Source: Streptomyces sp. 35G-GA-8
Lineage (GTDB): Bacteria; Actinomycetota; Actinomycetes; Streptomycetales; Streptomycetaceae
DNA length: 58,940 nt
Reading direction: 5' to 3'
Assembly: GCF_023534745.1 (NCBI RefSeq)
Contig: NZ_JAMHJQ010000002.1
Location: forward strand, 506,842-565,781
Part shown: positions 51,356 to 58,940 of the stretch, in pieces
How positions within the stretch are numbered: the first letter of the stretch is position 1
How the letters are laid out: each line of letters starts with the position of its first letter
Notes under the pieces: model-generated
Told to the model about the DNA's origin: nothing
What the model saw: the letters and a program-made list of their open reading frames with translations, nothing else
Databases searched by the model: none
Made by a program: the position numbers and the translations under genes

Positions 51356-53365
51356 TCACGCTCCGGCGGCGACGAGTACGGCGGCGATCGCCAGGACGAC
51401 GGAGCCGGCCAGCAGGGCGCTGAGGTAGGTCTGCACGTTTCCGGTCTGGGCACGGCGTACGGCGGCGCCGAGCCAGCCGGTGCCGGTGGCCGCGCCGCGT
51501 ACGTAGGTGTCGACGACCTCGCGGTCGAGGAAGCGGACGAGCTGGGCGGCCGCCAGGACGGGGCGTACGAACAGCCGGTGGTAGAGGGCGTCGAGATGGA
51601 AGCCGGCCGCCGCGTGGCGGTGGAGCGGCCCCAGCAGGAGGCGGGCGGGGTCCGCGGGGTCGGGGGCGCCCGCGATCGAGCCGTACACCCGCGTGTGGAT
51701 CTCGATGGCTTCCCTCTCCGCGAGGGCGGGCTCCGTGTCGGGGTGGGGGACGACGGCCCCGATCGGGGTGCGGGCCGCCAGCGCGGTGGTGTGCCGCCAG
51801 CAGCCGTAGGTGATCAGACCACCGACGAGTGCGACGCCCGTGCCCAGGACGGAGGTGGTGAGGTTCGGGGCGAGGGTGTGGCCGTCGAACCAGCCCGGGA
51901 GAAGGCCGACGGCCAGGCCGAGACCGATGGTGGGGATGGCCAGCACCCACAGGACGGCGTTCATGGAGAGGGGCTGCTTGCCGTAGTCGGGGACCTCGGA
52001 GCCCCGGCCGCGGAAGGTCAGCAGCCAGAGGCGGGCCGCGTAGGCGGCGGTGAGGAGGGCGGTGAGCAGTCCGGCGAGCAGTACGGTCCAGCCGGCCGCT
52101 CCGGGGGCGGCGCCGCCGGATTCGCCGAAAGCCGTGTGCTCGGCGGCGACGAGGACGGATTCCTTGGAGAAGAAGCCGGCGAAGGGGGGGATCGCGGCGA
52201 GCGCGAGCAGGGCGACGGTCACCGTCCAGTAGGCGTCCGGGATGCGCTGGGAGAGGCCGCGCATCCGGGACATGGCGGCCAGTGAGTTGGTGCCGGCGGC
52301 ATGGATGATCACGCCCGCACCGAGGAAGAGGAGCGCCTTGAACGCGCCGTGCGCGATGAGATGGAAGACGGCCGCGCCACGGTCGCCCACGGCCAGGGCG
52401 CCCGACATATAGCCGAGTTGGCCGATGGTCGAGTAGGCGAGGACGCGTTTGATGTCGTCCTGCGCGAGGGCGGCGAGCGCCGAGCCGACCATCGTGATCG
52501 CGGCCATCACGGCGAGCACCACCAGGGCGGCGGCCGAGGCGGCGAAGACAGGAAGGAGCCGGGCCACGAAGTAGATACCGGCGGCGACCATCGTCGCCGC
52601 GTGGATCAGCGCGGAGACGGGTGTGGGGCCCGCCATCGCGTCGGGCAGCCAGGTGTGCAGCGGGAACTGCGCGGACTTGCCGGCCACACCCGCGAGCAGC
52701 AGCAGCGCGATCAGGGTGGGGTGGTCGAGGCCACCGTCGGCGACGGTCTTCAGCACGCCGGTGATACGGAACGTCCCGGCGTCAGAGGCGAGCGCGAACA
52801 GCCCGATCAGGAAGGGGACATCACCGAGCTTGGTGACGAGGAAGGCCTTGAGGGAGGCCGCGCGCGCCTCCGGCGTCTCCCAGTAGTGGCCGACGAGGAA
52901 GTACGAGCAGATGCCCATGATCTCCCAGCCGACCAGCAGCACCATCAGATCGCCCGAGTAGACGACGAGGAGCATCGCGGAGGTGAAGAGCGAGACCAGA
53001 GCCGCGTACGAGGGGTAGCGCGCGTCGCCGCGCAGATATCCCGTCGAGTAGATCTGCACGCATGACGCGACGACGCCGACGAGGACGGCGACCAGAGCCG
53101 CGAAGCCGTCGATGTGCAGGGCGAGGTCGATGGGGACCGAGCCGGTGGGGGTGAGCTGGGTCGCGGCGTCCAGCGGCGGCGTCCCGTTGCCGTCGCCGCC
53201 GCCCTGGCGTACGGCCACGGCGATGGCGAAGCCCGCCGCGGCCAGGGTCGGCAGGATGGCCAGCGGTCGTACGAACCCGGGTGAGACACGGCCGAGCAAC
53301 AGCCCGGCGACGGCGCCCAGGAAAGGCAGGAGGGGGACGAGAACGGCGAGGGTCGTGGTGGTCAC
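51356..53365 (-). CDS. nuoL: NADH-quinone oxidoreductase subunit L
   Basis: NuoL (669 aa) is the distal antiporter-like subunit with the long lateral helix. [20 protein letters not shown] and [20 protein letters not shown] carry conserved residues, and [20 protein letters not shown] is typical. The GTG start overlaps the nuoK stop by 4 nt. Confidence 0.94.
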   Translation of the reverse strand: MTTTTLAVLVPLLPFLGAVAGLLLGRVSPGFVRPLAILPTLAAAGFAIAVAVRQGGGDGNGTPPLDAATQLTPTGSVPIDLALHIDGFAALVAVLVGVVASCVQIYSTGYLRGDARYPSYAALVSLFTSAMLLVVYSGDLMVLLVGWEIMGICSYFLVGHYWETPEARAASLKAFLVTKLGDVPFLIGLFALASDAGTFRITGVLKTVADGGLDHPTLIALLLLAGVAGKSAQFPLHTWLPDAMAGPTPVSALIHAATMVAAGIYFVARLLPVFAASAAALVVLAVMAAITMVGSALAALAQDDIKRVLAYSTIGQLGYMSGALAVGDRGAAVFHLIAHGAFKALLFLGAGVIIHAAGTNSLAAMSRMRGLSQRIPDAYWTVTVALLALAAIPPFAGFFSKESVLVAAEHTAFGESGGAAPGAAGWTVLLAGLLTALLTAAYAARLWLLTFRGRGSEVPDYGKQPLSMNAVLWVLAIPTIGLGLAVGLLPGWFDGHTLAPNLTTSVLGTGVALVGGLITYGCWRHTTALAARTPIGAVVPHPDTEPALAEREAIEIHTRVYGSIAGAPDPADPARLLLGPLHRHAAAGFHLDALYHRLFVRPVLAAAQLVRFLDREVVDTYVRGAATGTGWLGAAVRRAQTGNVQTYLSALLAGSVVLAIAAVLVAAGA

Positions 53366-53751
53366 GCGGTGGCCTCAGCCTTCTGCGCCGGGGCGGCGTC
53401 GGTCGCTTCCGGTCCGGTGCCCTCCGGGGCCTCGGGGCCCCCGGGGCCTTCCGCGGTGTCGCGGAGCCTGTCGATGTCCGAGGTGCCGCGGTTGCGGTAG
53501 ACCATCAGGACGATCGCCAGACCGATGCCGATCTCCGCGGCGGCGATGGCGATGACGAAAAGAGTGAGCGCCTGGCCGGCGTGCAGGGTGTCGCGGAGCC
53601 AGACGTCGAAGGCGACCAGATTGAGGTTGACGGCGTTGAGCATCAGCTCGACGGACATCAGGACGAGGATCGCGTTGCGCCGCGCGAGCACTCCGTACAG
53701 CCCGGTGCAGAACAGCAGGGCCGCGAGCACGGCGGGATAGGCGAGATGCAT
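53362..53751 (-). CDS. nuoK: NADH-quinone oxidoreductase subunit K
   Basis: NuoK (129 aa) has three transmembrane helices, with the conserved membrane glutamates in [15 protein letters not shown] and [14 protein letters not shown]. Unlike the standard 100-aa NuoK it carries a C-terminal tail ([20 protein letters not shown]...) of low complexity. It overlaps nuoJ and nuoL. Confidence 0.92.
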   Translation of the reverse strand: MHLAYPAVLAALLFCTGLYGVLARRNAILVLMSVELMLNAVNLNLVAFDVWLRDTLHAGQALTLFVIAIAAAEIGIGLAIVLMVYRNRGTSDIDRLRDTAEGPGGPEAPEGTGPEATDAAPAQKAEATA

Positions 53752-54347
53752 CAGCGCTGCTCCTTACCGCTACGGCCGTTTTCGGTGCCGCTTCCGCCCC
53801 GGCTGTTCCTGGCGGCGGTCGCGCGCTTACGGGAGAGGACGATCGCGCCGACGAGTGCGGCCAGCAGGAGCACGGAGAGCGCCTCGAAGGGCAGCACCCA
53901 GTTGCGGAACAGGAAGTGTCCTGTCACCTCCGTGGAGCCCTGGGCCGGTCCGTCCAGGTCGATCCAGGTCGTACGGAACGCGTCGACGACCACCCAGACC
54001 AGGGACACGGCCGCGACGACGGCCACCGCGAGGGCGACGGGACGGTTGCCCGAATCGGCGTCCGGGGAGCGGCCGATGGGCGCCTTGGTGAGCATCAGTC
54101 CGAAGAGAAGGAGGACCACCACGGAACCGAGATAGATCAGGACCTGCACCCAGGCGATGAACTCCGCCGTGAGCAGCAGATATTCGACGGCAAGGCCGCC
54201 GAGAGTGACGACCAGCCAGAGAGCGGCGTGGACCAGCTGTCTGGTCGTGACGGTGACGAGGGCCGCGCCGATGGTGACCAGGCCGACGAGGAGGAAGGCG
54301 ATCTCGACACCGCTGGGCGACAGGAAGCCGTGCGTTGCGGGGGTCAC
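53751..54347 (-). CDS. nuoJ: NADH-quinone oxidoreductase subunit J
   Basis: NuoJ (198 aa) is a five-helix membrane subunit at the Q-chamber end. The segments [20 protein letters not shown] and [20 protein letters not shown] are typical. The GTG at 54347 overlaps the nuoI stop, with AGGAGG 7 nt upstream. Confidence 0.91.
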   Translation of the reverse strand: MTPATHGFLSPSGVEIAFLLVGLVTIGAALVTVTTRQLVHAALWLVVTLGGLAVEYLLLTAEFIAWVQVLIYLGSVVVLLLFGLMLTKAPIGRSPDADSGNRPVALAVAVVAAVSLVWVVVDAFRTTWIDLDGPAQGSTEVTGHFLFRNWVLPFEALSVLLLAALVGAIVLSRKRATAARNSRGGSGTENGRSGKEQR

Positions 54348-54904
54348 TCGCCCGCCTCCTGTTCCCGCTCCCGTTGCGCCGCCGTCGCGAGCTTCTCGGC
54401 GGTCTTGCGGGCGGCGCCGAGCTCCTTCGGCTCCTCGGCCGCGGGGTCGAGAGCGGGCGGCGCGGGCACCGTCCACATCCACTCGCGGAGCTTGTCCCGC
54501 TCGTGGGTGAGTTCGCGGATGTCCGTCTCCGAGTACTCGAACTCCGGTGACCAGAAGAGAGCGTCGAAAGGACAGACCTCGATGCAGATACCGCAGTACA
54601 TGCAGAGCGCGAAGTCGATGGCGAACCGGTCGAGGACATTACGGCTGCGTTCGCGCCCTCCGGGGACGGCGGCCGGGACCGTCTCCTTGTGGGAGTCGAT
54701 ATAGATGCACCAGTCGGGGCACTCACGGGCGCAGAGCATGCAGACCGTGCAGTTCTCCTCGAACAGTCCGATCACGCCACGGGTGCGGGGCGGGAGTTCG
54801 GGCTGTGCTTCGGGGTACTGGTGGGTGACGGTCTTCCTGGTCATCGTCCGCAGGGTGACGGCCAGGCCCTTGGCCAGACCGGAGCCGGGAAACGAGGGGG
54901 CCAC
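54344..54904 (-). CDS. nuoI: NADH-quinone oxidoreductase subunit I
   Basis: NuoI (186 aa) is the ferredoxin-like subunit that carries two 4Fe-4S clusters (N6a and N6b). The two CxxCxxCxxxCP motifs are [12 protein letters not shown] and [13 protein letters not shown] longer-than-usual C-terminal tail ([20 protein letters not shown]) follows. The start is GTG, overlapping the nuoH stop. Confidence 0.93.
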   Translation of the reverse strand: MAPSFPGSGLAKGLAVTLRTMTRKTVTHQYPEAQPELPPRTRGVIGLFEENCTVCMLCARECPDWCIYIDSHKETVPAAVPGGRERSRNVLDRFAIDFALCMYCGICIEVCPFDALFWSPEFEYSETDIRELTHERDKLREWMWTVPAPPALDPAAEEPKELGAARKTAEKLATAAQREREQEAGE

Positions 54905-55872
54905 TAGTTGATCGCCACCTTCACGATGCCGGTGAGCGCGATCTGCGCGAGAGCGAGCGGGATGAGAACGGTCCAGGCGAGCTTCTGCAACTGGTCCTCA
55001 CGCAGCCGCGGATAGCTCACCCGCAGCCAGATGATGACGAACGCGAGCACGGCCGTCTTGAGGAGCGTCCAGACCCAGCCGAGTCCGTCGTCCCCGAGCG
55101 GGCCGTGCCAGCCGCCGAGGAAGAGGACCGTGGTCAGTCCGCACAGGACGACGATGCCCGCGTACTCGGCGAGCAGGAAGAGCGCGAAGCGCAGGCCCGT
55201 GTATTCGGTGTAGGCGCCGAAGATGATCTCGGAGTCGGCGACCGGCATGTCGAAGGGCGGGCGCTGGAGTTCCGCGAGACCGGCGACGAAGAAGACCAGG
55301 GCGCCGACGATCTGCCAGGGCAGCCACCACCACTCGAAGGCGTTGAGGATGCCGGGGAGGGAGACGGTGCCGGCCGCCATCGCGACGGAGGCGGCGGCGA
55401 GCAGCATCGGCAGCTCGTAGGCGAGCAGTTGCGCGGCGGTACGCAGACCGCCGAGAAGGGAGAACTTGTTGGCCGAGGCCCAGCCCGCCATGAGCGAGCC
55501 GAGCACCCCGACGCCCATCACGGCGAGCACGAAGAAGATGCCCGCGTCGACGACCTGGCCGACCGCGCCCTCGCTCGGACCGATGGGGATCGCGACCAGC
55601 ACGAGGAGGTACGGGAGAAGGGCGACGGCGGGAGCGAGTTGGAAGATACGGCGGTCGGCGTTGGCCGGGACCACATCCTCCTTCTGCGCGAACTTCACCC
55701 CGTCCGCGACGAGCTGGGCCCAGCCGTGGAAGCCGCCCGCGTGCATGGGGCCGAGACGGCCCTGCATATGGGCCATCACCTTGTGCTCGGTCTGACCGAC
55801 GACGAGGGGAACGACCAGGAACACGGCGAAGACGACGATGAGCCGGAGGGCGACGTCGAGTACGTCGTTCAC
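54904..55872 (-). CDS. nuoH: NADH-quinone oxidoreductase subunit H
   Basis: NuoH (322 aa) forms much of the quinone-chamber wall. Helices carry [20 protein letters not shown] and [20 protein letters not shown], both conserved. I chose GTG at 55872, which overlaps the nuoC stop and has AAGGAG 4 nt upstream. It follows nuoC directly, with no D-G genes between. Confidence 0.94.
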   Translation of the reverse strand: MNDVLDVALRLIVVFAVFLVVPLVVGQTEHKVMAHMQGRLGPMHAGGFHGWAQLVADGVKFAQKEDVVPANADRRIFQLAPAVALLPYLLVLVAIPIGPSEGAVGQVVDAGIFFVLAVMGVGVLGSLMAGWASANKFSLLGGLRTAAQLLAYELPMLLAAASVAMAAGTVSLPGILNAFEWWWLPWQIVGALVFFVAGLAELQRPPFDMPVADSEIIFGAYTEYTGLRFALFLLAEYAGIVVLCGLTTVLFLGGWHGPLGDDGLGWVWTLLKTAVLAFVIIWLRVSYPRLREDQLQKLAWTVLIPLALAQIALTGIVKVAIN

Positions 55873-56756
55873 GCGTCTCCTTCGGGGCGGCGGTCGCTCT
55901 CGGGGCCCTCGCTCCGGGGGCCCTCGCTCTGGGGGCCCTCGGGCTCGGGAGCTTCCGGCTTGGGGCCTTCCGGCTTGGGGCTTTCGCTCCCCGGGCTCTC
56001 GGCCGGAGGGGGTTTGCGCCACGGCGCGTCCGGGGTCGTGCCCTCCGGCTGCTGGCTCGCCGAGCCCTGCGTGACGCTGCGCGCGCGGCGCACCGGGCGG
56101 TCGCCCGCGGCGGCACCGGCACCCGCGCCACCGGCACCCGCGGCGCGTGCCCCGCGGGCGGGCCGGGCCGGGGCCGGGGGCAGCTGGCCCTTGAGAGGAC
56201 CCCACTCGTTCGGATCGGGCACACCGGGCGGGAGCATCTGGCGCCGCTTGGGGCCGCCGTGCTCGGACTCGCCCGGCTCCTTCGCGCCCGGCCATGCCTT
56301 GACGACCCGGGCCGCCAGGACGAAGTCCTTGCGCAGCGGGTGCCCCTCGAACTCCTCGGGGAGAAGAAGGGGAACGAGATGGGGGTGGCCGGAGAAGGAG
56401 ACGCCGAACATCTCGTGCGTCTCGCGTTCGTGCCAGCCCGCGCCCGCGTAGACGCCGATGGCCGTGGGCAGGACGGCCGCGTCGTGCGGGACGGTCGTAC
56501 GGACCAGCAGCCGGCGGACCGTACCGCCCTCCAGGGCGACGACATGGGCGCAGACGCGGAAGCCGGTGCCCGGCTCGTCGACCGCGCTCAGCCAGTCGAA
56601 GTAGGTGCAGCCCAGCTGGTCGCGGGCGGTTTCGAGCGCGGGGATCCAGGACTCGGCGGGGACATCGACCGTCAGCAGGTCATAGGTCAGCTCGGCCGTG
56701 GCCCCCTCACCGAAGATCTCGGCGGCGGCGTCCGGCAGCCGGTCGTATGCGTTCAC
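55869..56756 (-). CDS. nuoC: NADH-quinone oxidoreductase subunit C, with repeat-bearing C-terminal tail
   Basis: A 295-aa protein. The first 160 residues are the NuoC fold: [52 protein letters not shown]. After that it becomes a long Pro/Gly/Glu-rich tail encoded partly by six 15-bp repeats, not seen in ordinary NuoC. There is no NuoD domain attached, so it is not the C-D fusion found in some bacteria. GTG start overlapping the nuoB stop. Confidence 0.88.
   Translation of the reverse strand: MNAYDRLPDAAAEIFGEGATAELTYDLLTVDVPAESWIPALETARDQLGCTYFDWLSAVDEPGTGFRVCAHVVALEGGTVRRLLVRTTVPHDAAVLPTAIGVYAGAGWHERETHEMFGVSFSGHPHLVPLLLPEEFEGHPLRKDFVLAARVVKAWPGAKEPGESEHGGPKRRQMLPPGVPDPNEWGPLKGQLPPAPARPARGARAAGAGGAGAGAAAGDRPVRRARSVTQGSASQQPEGTTPDAPWRKPPPAESPGSESPKPEGPKPEAPEPEGPQSEGPRSEGPESDRRPEGDA
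55902..55991. repeat. coding minisatellite in the nuoC tail (6 x 15 bp)
   Basis: Six imperfect 15-bp units on the plus strand: GGGGCCCTCGCTCCG, GGGGCCCTCGCTCTG, GGGGCCCTCGGGCTC, GGGAGCTTCCGGCTT, GGGGCCTTCCGGCTT, GGGGCTTTCGCTCCC. On the minus strand they encode pentapeptides of the type [10 protein letters not shown] or PEGPK. In frame. Confidence 0.9.
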
Positions 56757-57415
56757 GAGGCGCTCTCCCCCGGCGTCGACGTCGTCGGCGGCGGTGGCGG
56801 CGTGACCAGTCCGCTGCGCAGCGCGGCGGCCGAGGGCCGGCCGGCCGCGGCGTAGCGCTCGCCGAGCGATTCGCGGGCGATCTTCTCCTGGAGCTTCAGG
56901 ATGCCCTGGAGCAGCGCCTCGGGGCGGGGCGGGCAGCCCGGTACGTAGACGTCGACCGGGATGATCTGGTCGACGCCCTTCGTCACGGAGTAGGAGTCCC
57001 AGTACGGGCCACCGCAGTTGGAGCAGGCGCCGAAGGAGATCACGTACTTGGGCTCGGGCATCTGCTCGTACAGCCGCTTCACGGCGGGTGCCATCTTGTC
57101 CGTGACGGTGCCGGAGACGACCATCAGGTCGGCCTGGCGCGGTCCCGGGGCGAAGGGGATCACTCCGAGCCGGATGAAGTCGTGCCGGGACATGGAGGCG
57201 GCGATGAACTCGATGGCGCAGCAGGCGAGTCCGAAGTTGAAGACCCAGAGGCTGTAGCGGCGGCCCCAGTTGAGGACCACTTTCATGGGCTGCGGGGCCA
57301 GCCGGGAGAGCACACCGAGCCGTTTTCCGGTTCCGCTCGCGGCGGGACCGTCGGCGGGCACGGTCGGCAGGAATTCGGGAGCGGGAGCGGGAGTGGGAGT
57401 GGGGGTCACGTCCAT
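56753..57415 (-). CDS. nuoB: NADH-quinone oxidoreductase subunit B
   Basis: NuoB (220 aa) carries cluster N2, the last iron-sulfur centre before quinone. The cysteines appear as GLACCAIEF (adjacent Cys pair), [17 protein letters not shown] and [13 protein letters not shown]. The N-terminus has a threonine/proline run ([12 protein letters not shown]). I use the ATG at 57415, inside nuoA. A GTG at 57409 overlapping the nuoA stop as GTGA, as at the other junctions, is equally plausible. Confidence 0.93.
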   Translation of the reverse strand: MDVTPTPTPAPAPEFLPTVPADGPAASGTGKRLGVLSRLAPQPMKVVLNWGRRYSLWVFNFGLACCAIEFIAASMSRHDFIRLGVIPFAPGPRQADLMVVSGTVTDKMAPAVKRLYEQMPEPKYVISFGACSNCGGPYWDSYSVTKGVDQIIPVDVYVPGCPPRPEALLQGILKLQEKIARESLGERYAAAGRPSAAALRSGLVTPPPPPTTSTPGESAS

Positions 57416-57798
57416 TCCAGGACGCCCTTCTTCCATGCGTAGAGCAGTCCTACGGCCAGGAAGCCGAGGAAGATGAACATCTCGATCAGCGTCGTTGCGC
57501 CGTATCCCGGGGCCGCGAAGACGGTCGCCCAGGGGAAGAGGAAGATCGAGTCGACGGCGAAGATCACGTAGAGGAACGCGTACACGTAGTAGCGGACCTG
57601 GGTGTGTGCCCAGCCCTCGCCCACGGGGTCCACACCACATTCATAGGTGAGCAGTTTCTCCGGCGTCGGCACCACCGGCCGCAGCAGCCGGCCCGCCCCG
57701 AAGGCGACGGCGACGAACAGCACGCCGACGACCGCGAGCAGTCCGACCACCGAATAGCTCTGGAAGTAGTCCGACGCGAGAACGGTCGGTTGCGACAC
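57406..57798 (-). CDS. nuoA: NADH-quinone oxidoreductase subunit A
   Basis: NuoA (130 aa) is a three-helix membrane subunit. [16 protein letters not shown] is the conserved cysteine loop, and [20 protein letters not shown] the middle helix. GTG start with a G-rich upstream. It is the first gene of the cluster; the promoter is in the 178-nt gap to the divergent kinase. Confidence 0.92.
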   Translation of the reverse strand: MSQPTVLASDYFQSYSVVGLLAVVGVLFVAVAFGAGRLLRPVVPTPEKLLTYECGVDPVGEGWAHTQVRYYVYAFLYVIFAVDSIFLFPWATVFAAPGYGATTLIEMFIFLGFLAVGLLYAWKKGVLEWT

Positions 57799-57855
57799 GT
57801 CCGCCCCTCGCTCCCTGACCTCGTAGCGGCTTCTTCGACGATCTGTACGGACGGG

Positions 57856-57883
57856 AGTCTAGGCCCTGTTAAAGACTTGGTAA
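57856..57883 (-). promoter_or_regulatory. possible nuoA promoter
   Basis: The minus strand reads TTACCA (57878-57883), 16 nt, then TAGACT (57856-57861). The -10 is good, the -35 moderate. It would give a leader of about 55 nt before the nuoA GTG. Confidence 0.5.
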
Positions 57884-57976
57884 GCAGCCGCGTCCCGCTT
57901 AGTGGGGTTATCCCTACTTCAACCGGCCCAGCTACCCCATGGCGCGCGCCATCGGCTCCGTGCAGGCTTGGTCTCT

Positions 57977-58940
57977 ATGACCGTGAGCAGCAGCCTCCCC
58001 GACGATGACCGTCCGCCACCCGCGCGTTTCGCTTTCGACCGGCACACCTGGAAGGAGATCGCGCACCTCCTGGTGAACCTTCCGGCTTCCCTGGTCGGTT
58101 TTGTCTATGTGGTGTTCACGGTCTCCACCGGTGCGGGGCTTTCGGTGACGGTGATCGGGCTGCCGTGGCTGGTCTGCGGGCTCGCGGGGGCGCGGCTGCT
58201 CGGCCGGGCGGAGCGGGCGCGGGCGCGGGCGCTGCTCGGGGTACGGATCGAGGAGCCGAGCCCGCTGCACGGCCCCGGACGGCGGCCCGACGGGCTGCTC
58301 GGCCGGATATGGGCCGGGCTGAAGGATCCGGTGGCCTGGCGGACCGTGCTGTACGAGTTCATCCGGCTGCCCTGGGGCGTGCTGACGTTCGGTGTCACGA
58401 TCGCGGGTCTCTTCGTGTTCTGGCCGGTCCTCCCCTACGTGGCGCGCGGGCTCGCCAATGTCGACCGGGCGATGGTGCGGGCGCTGCTCTCGCCCTCCGA
58501 CGAGCTGGAGCGGCGGATCGCGGAGCTGGAGTCGGACCGGGGAGTGGTGGTCGACACGGCCGCCGCCGATCTGCGCCGTATCGAACGCGATCTGCACGAC
58601 GGCGCGCAGGCGAGGCTGGTGGCCCTGGCCATGGGGCTCGGCCTCGCCAAGGAGAAGCTGCTGGAGGATCCGGAGACGGCGGCGAGCATGGTGGACGAGG
58701 CCCATGGCGAGGTGAAGCTGGCGTTGCAGGAGCTGCGGGATCTGGCGCGCGGCATCCACCCGGCCGTCCTCACCGACCGCGGGCTGGACGCGGCGCTCTC
58801 CTCCGTGGCCTCCCGCTGCACGGTCCCGGTGAAGGTGGAGGTCGATCTCCCCTACCGGCCGGCCGCCGCGATCGAGGGCATCGCCTACTTCACGGTCTCC
58901 GAGCTGCTGCAGAACGTCAGCAAGCACGCCAGGGCGAGCC
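57977..58940 (+). CDS. two-component sensor histidine kinase, cut by the window edge
   Basis: At least 321 codons are visible, truncated at the right edge. The N-terminus reads MTVSSSLPDDDRPPPARFAF and is followed by membrane segments (about residues 33-70 and about 130-160; VYVVFTVSTGAGLSVTVIGL). From about 190 comes a HisKA_3 dimer domain with the phospho-acceptor His at about 207 (RRIERDLHDGAQARLVALAM), followed by a beginning ATPase domain with ELLQNVSKHARAS. It belongs to the NarL-partner class. A response regulator is expected just beyond the edge. Confidence 0.88.
   Translation, partial: MTVSSSLPDDDRPPPARFAFDRHTWKEIAHLLVNLPASLVGFVYVVFTVSTGAGLSVTVIGLPWLVCGLAGARLLGRAERARARALLGVRIEEPSPLHGPGRRPDGLLGRIWAGLKDPVAWRTVLYEFIRLPWGVLTFGVTIAGLFVFWPVLPYVARGLANVDRAMVRALLSPSDELERRIAELESDRGVVVDTAAADLRRIERDLHDGAQARLVALAMGLGLAKEKLLEDPETAASMVDEAHGEVKLALQELRDLARGIHPAVLTDRGLDAALSSVASRCTVPVKVEVDLPYRPAAAIEGIAYFTVSELLQNVSKHARAS

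Overview
The window is a high-GC segment of a Streptomyces-type actinobacterial chromosome core. The evidence is near-exclusive G/C third positions, many GTG starts and one TTG start, an in-frame TTA codon in a secreted-protein gene, tRNAs without encoded CCA, and the gene order adk-secY-S10 operon / tuf-fusA-rpsG-rpsL / rpoC-rpoB / rplL-rplJ / rplA-rplK / nusG-secE / murB / rpmG / partial nuo cluster / histidine kinase. I recognise this order from Streptomyces chromosomes. I see no plasmid, phage, IS element or CRISPR array.

Layout. Bases 37-11918 (minus strand) hold the spc and S10 ribosomal-protein operons, read from rpsJ down to secY and adk. Bases 12483-15336 (plus) form a two-gene accessory island between rpsJ and tuf. 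The first gene is a transmembrane Ser/Thr kinase whose outer domain resembles PstS, and the second is a small secreted double-psi beta-barrel protein with a TTA codon. Bases 15444-19807 (minus) are the str operon (rpsL, rpsG, fusA, tuf). Bases 20411-33487 (minus) carry the transcription and ribosome-stalk block: rpoBC, rplJL, a lipoprotein, rplKA, secE-nusG, then tRNA-Trp. Bases 33894-37345 hold an aminotransferase and adenosine deaminase (plus) facing murB (minus). Bases 37400-39546 are an MFS exporter and its TetR regulator. Bases 39650-41123 are a HadB/HadA-like dehydratase pair, rpmG, tRNA-Met and tRNA-Thr. Bases 41343-46286 (plus, apart from tRNA-Tyr) carry a degenerate cytosine-deaminase relative, an NAD(P)-binding protein, a GyrI-like protein, YajQ, and an Ogt-AlkB alkylation-repair pair. 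Bases 46323-47957 (minus) encode membrane proteins and HtpX. Bases 48132-57798 (minus) hold a ten-gene nuo cluster (A,B,C,H,I,J,K,L,M,N) that lacks D, E, F and G. From 57977 a histidine kinase runs off the right edge.

How the parts fit. Most of the window is translation and transcription machinery in co-transcribed, often overlapping genes, with strong hairpins at transcript ends. The accessory content sits at the joints. The most unusual points are the kinase-PstS fusion, a box of about 26 nt with a hairpin that occurs in the leaders of both the rpsJ and rpsL operons, the incomplete complex I cluster with two in-frame coding minisatellites, and the TetR/MFS control region, which has a leaderless regulator start, a palindrome and triple 10-bp repeats.

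Limits. Every assignment comes from reading sequence by eye. No alignment, database search or folding program was run. Comparisons with other genomes are from memory and are marked as such.
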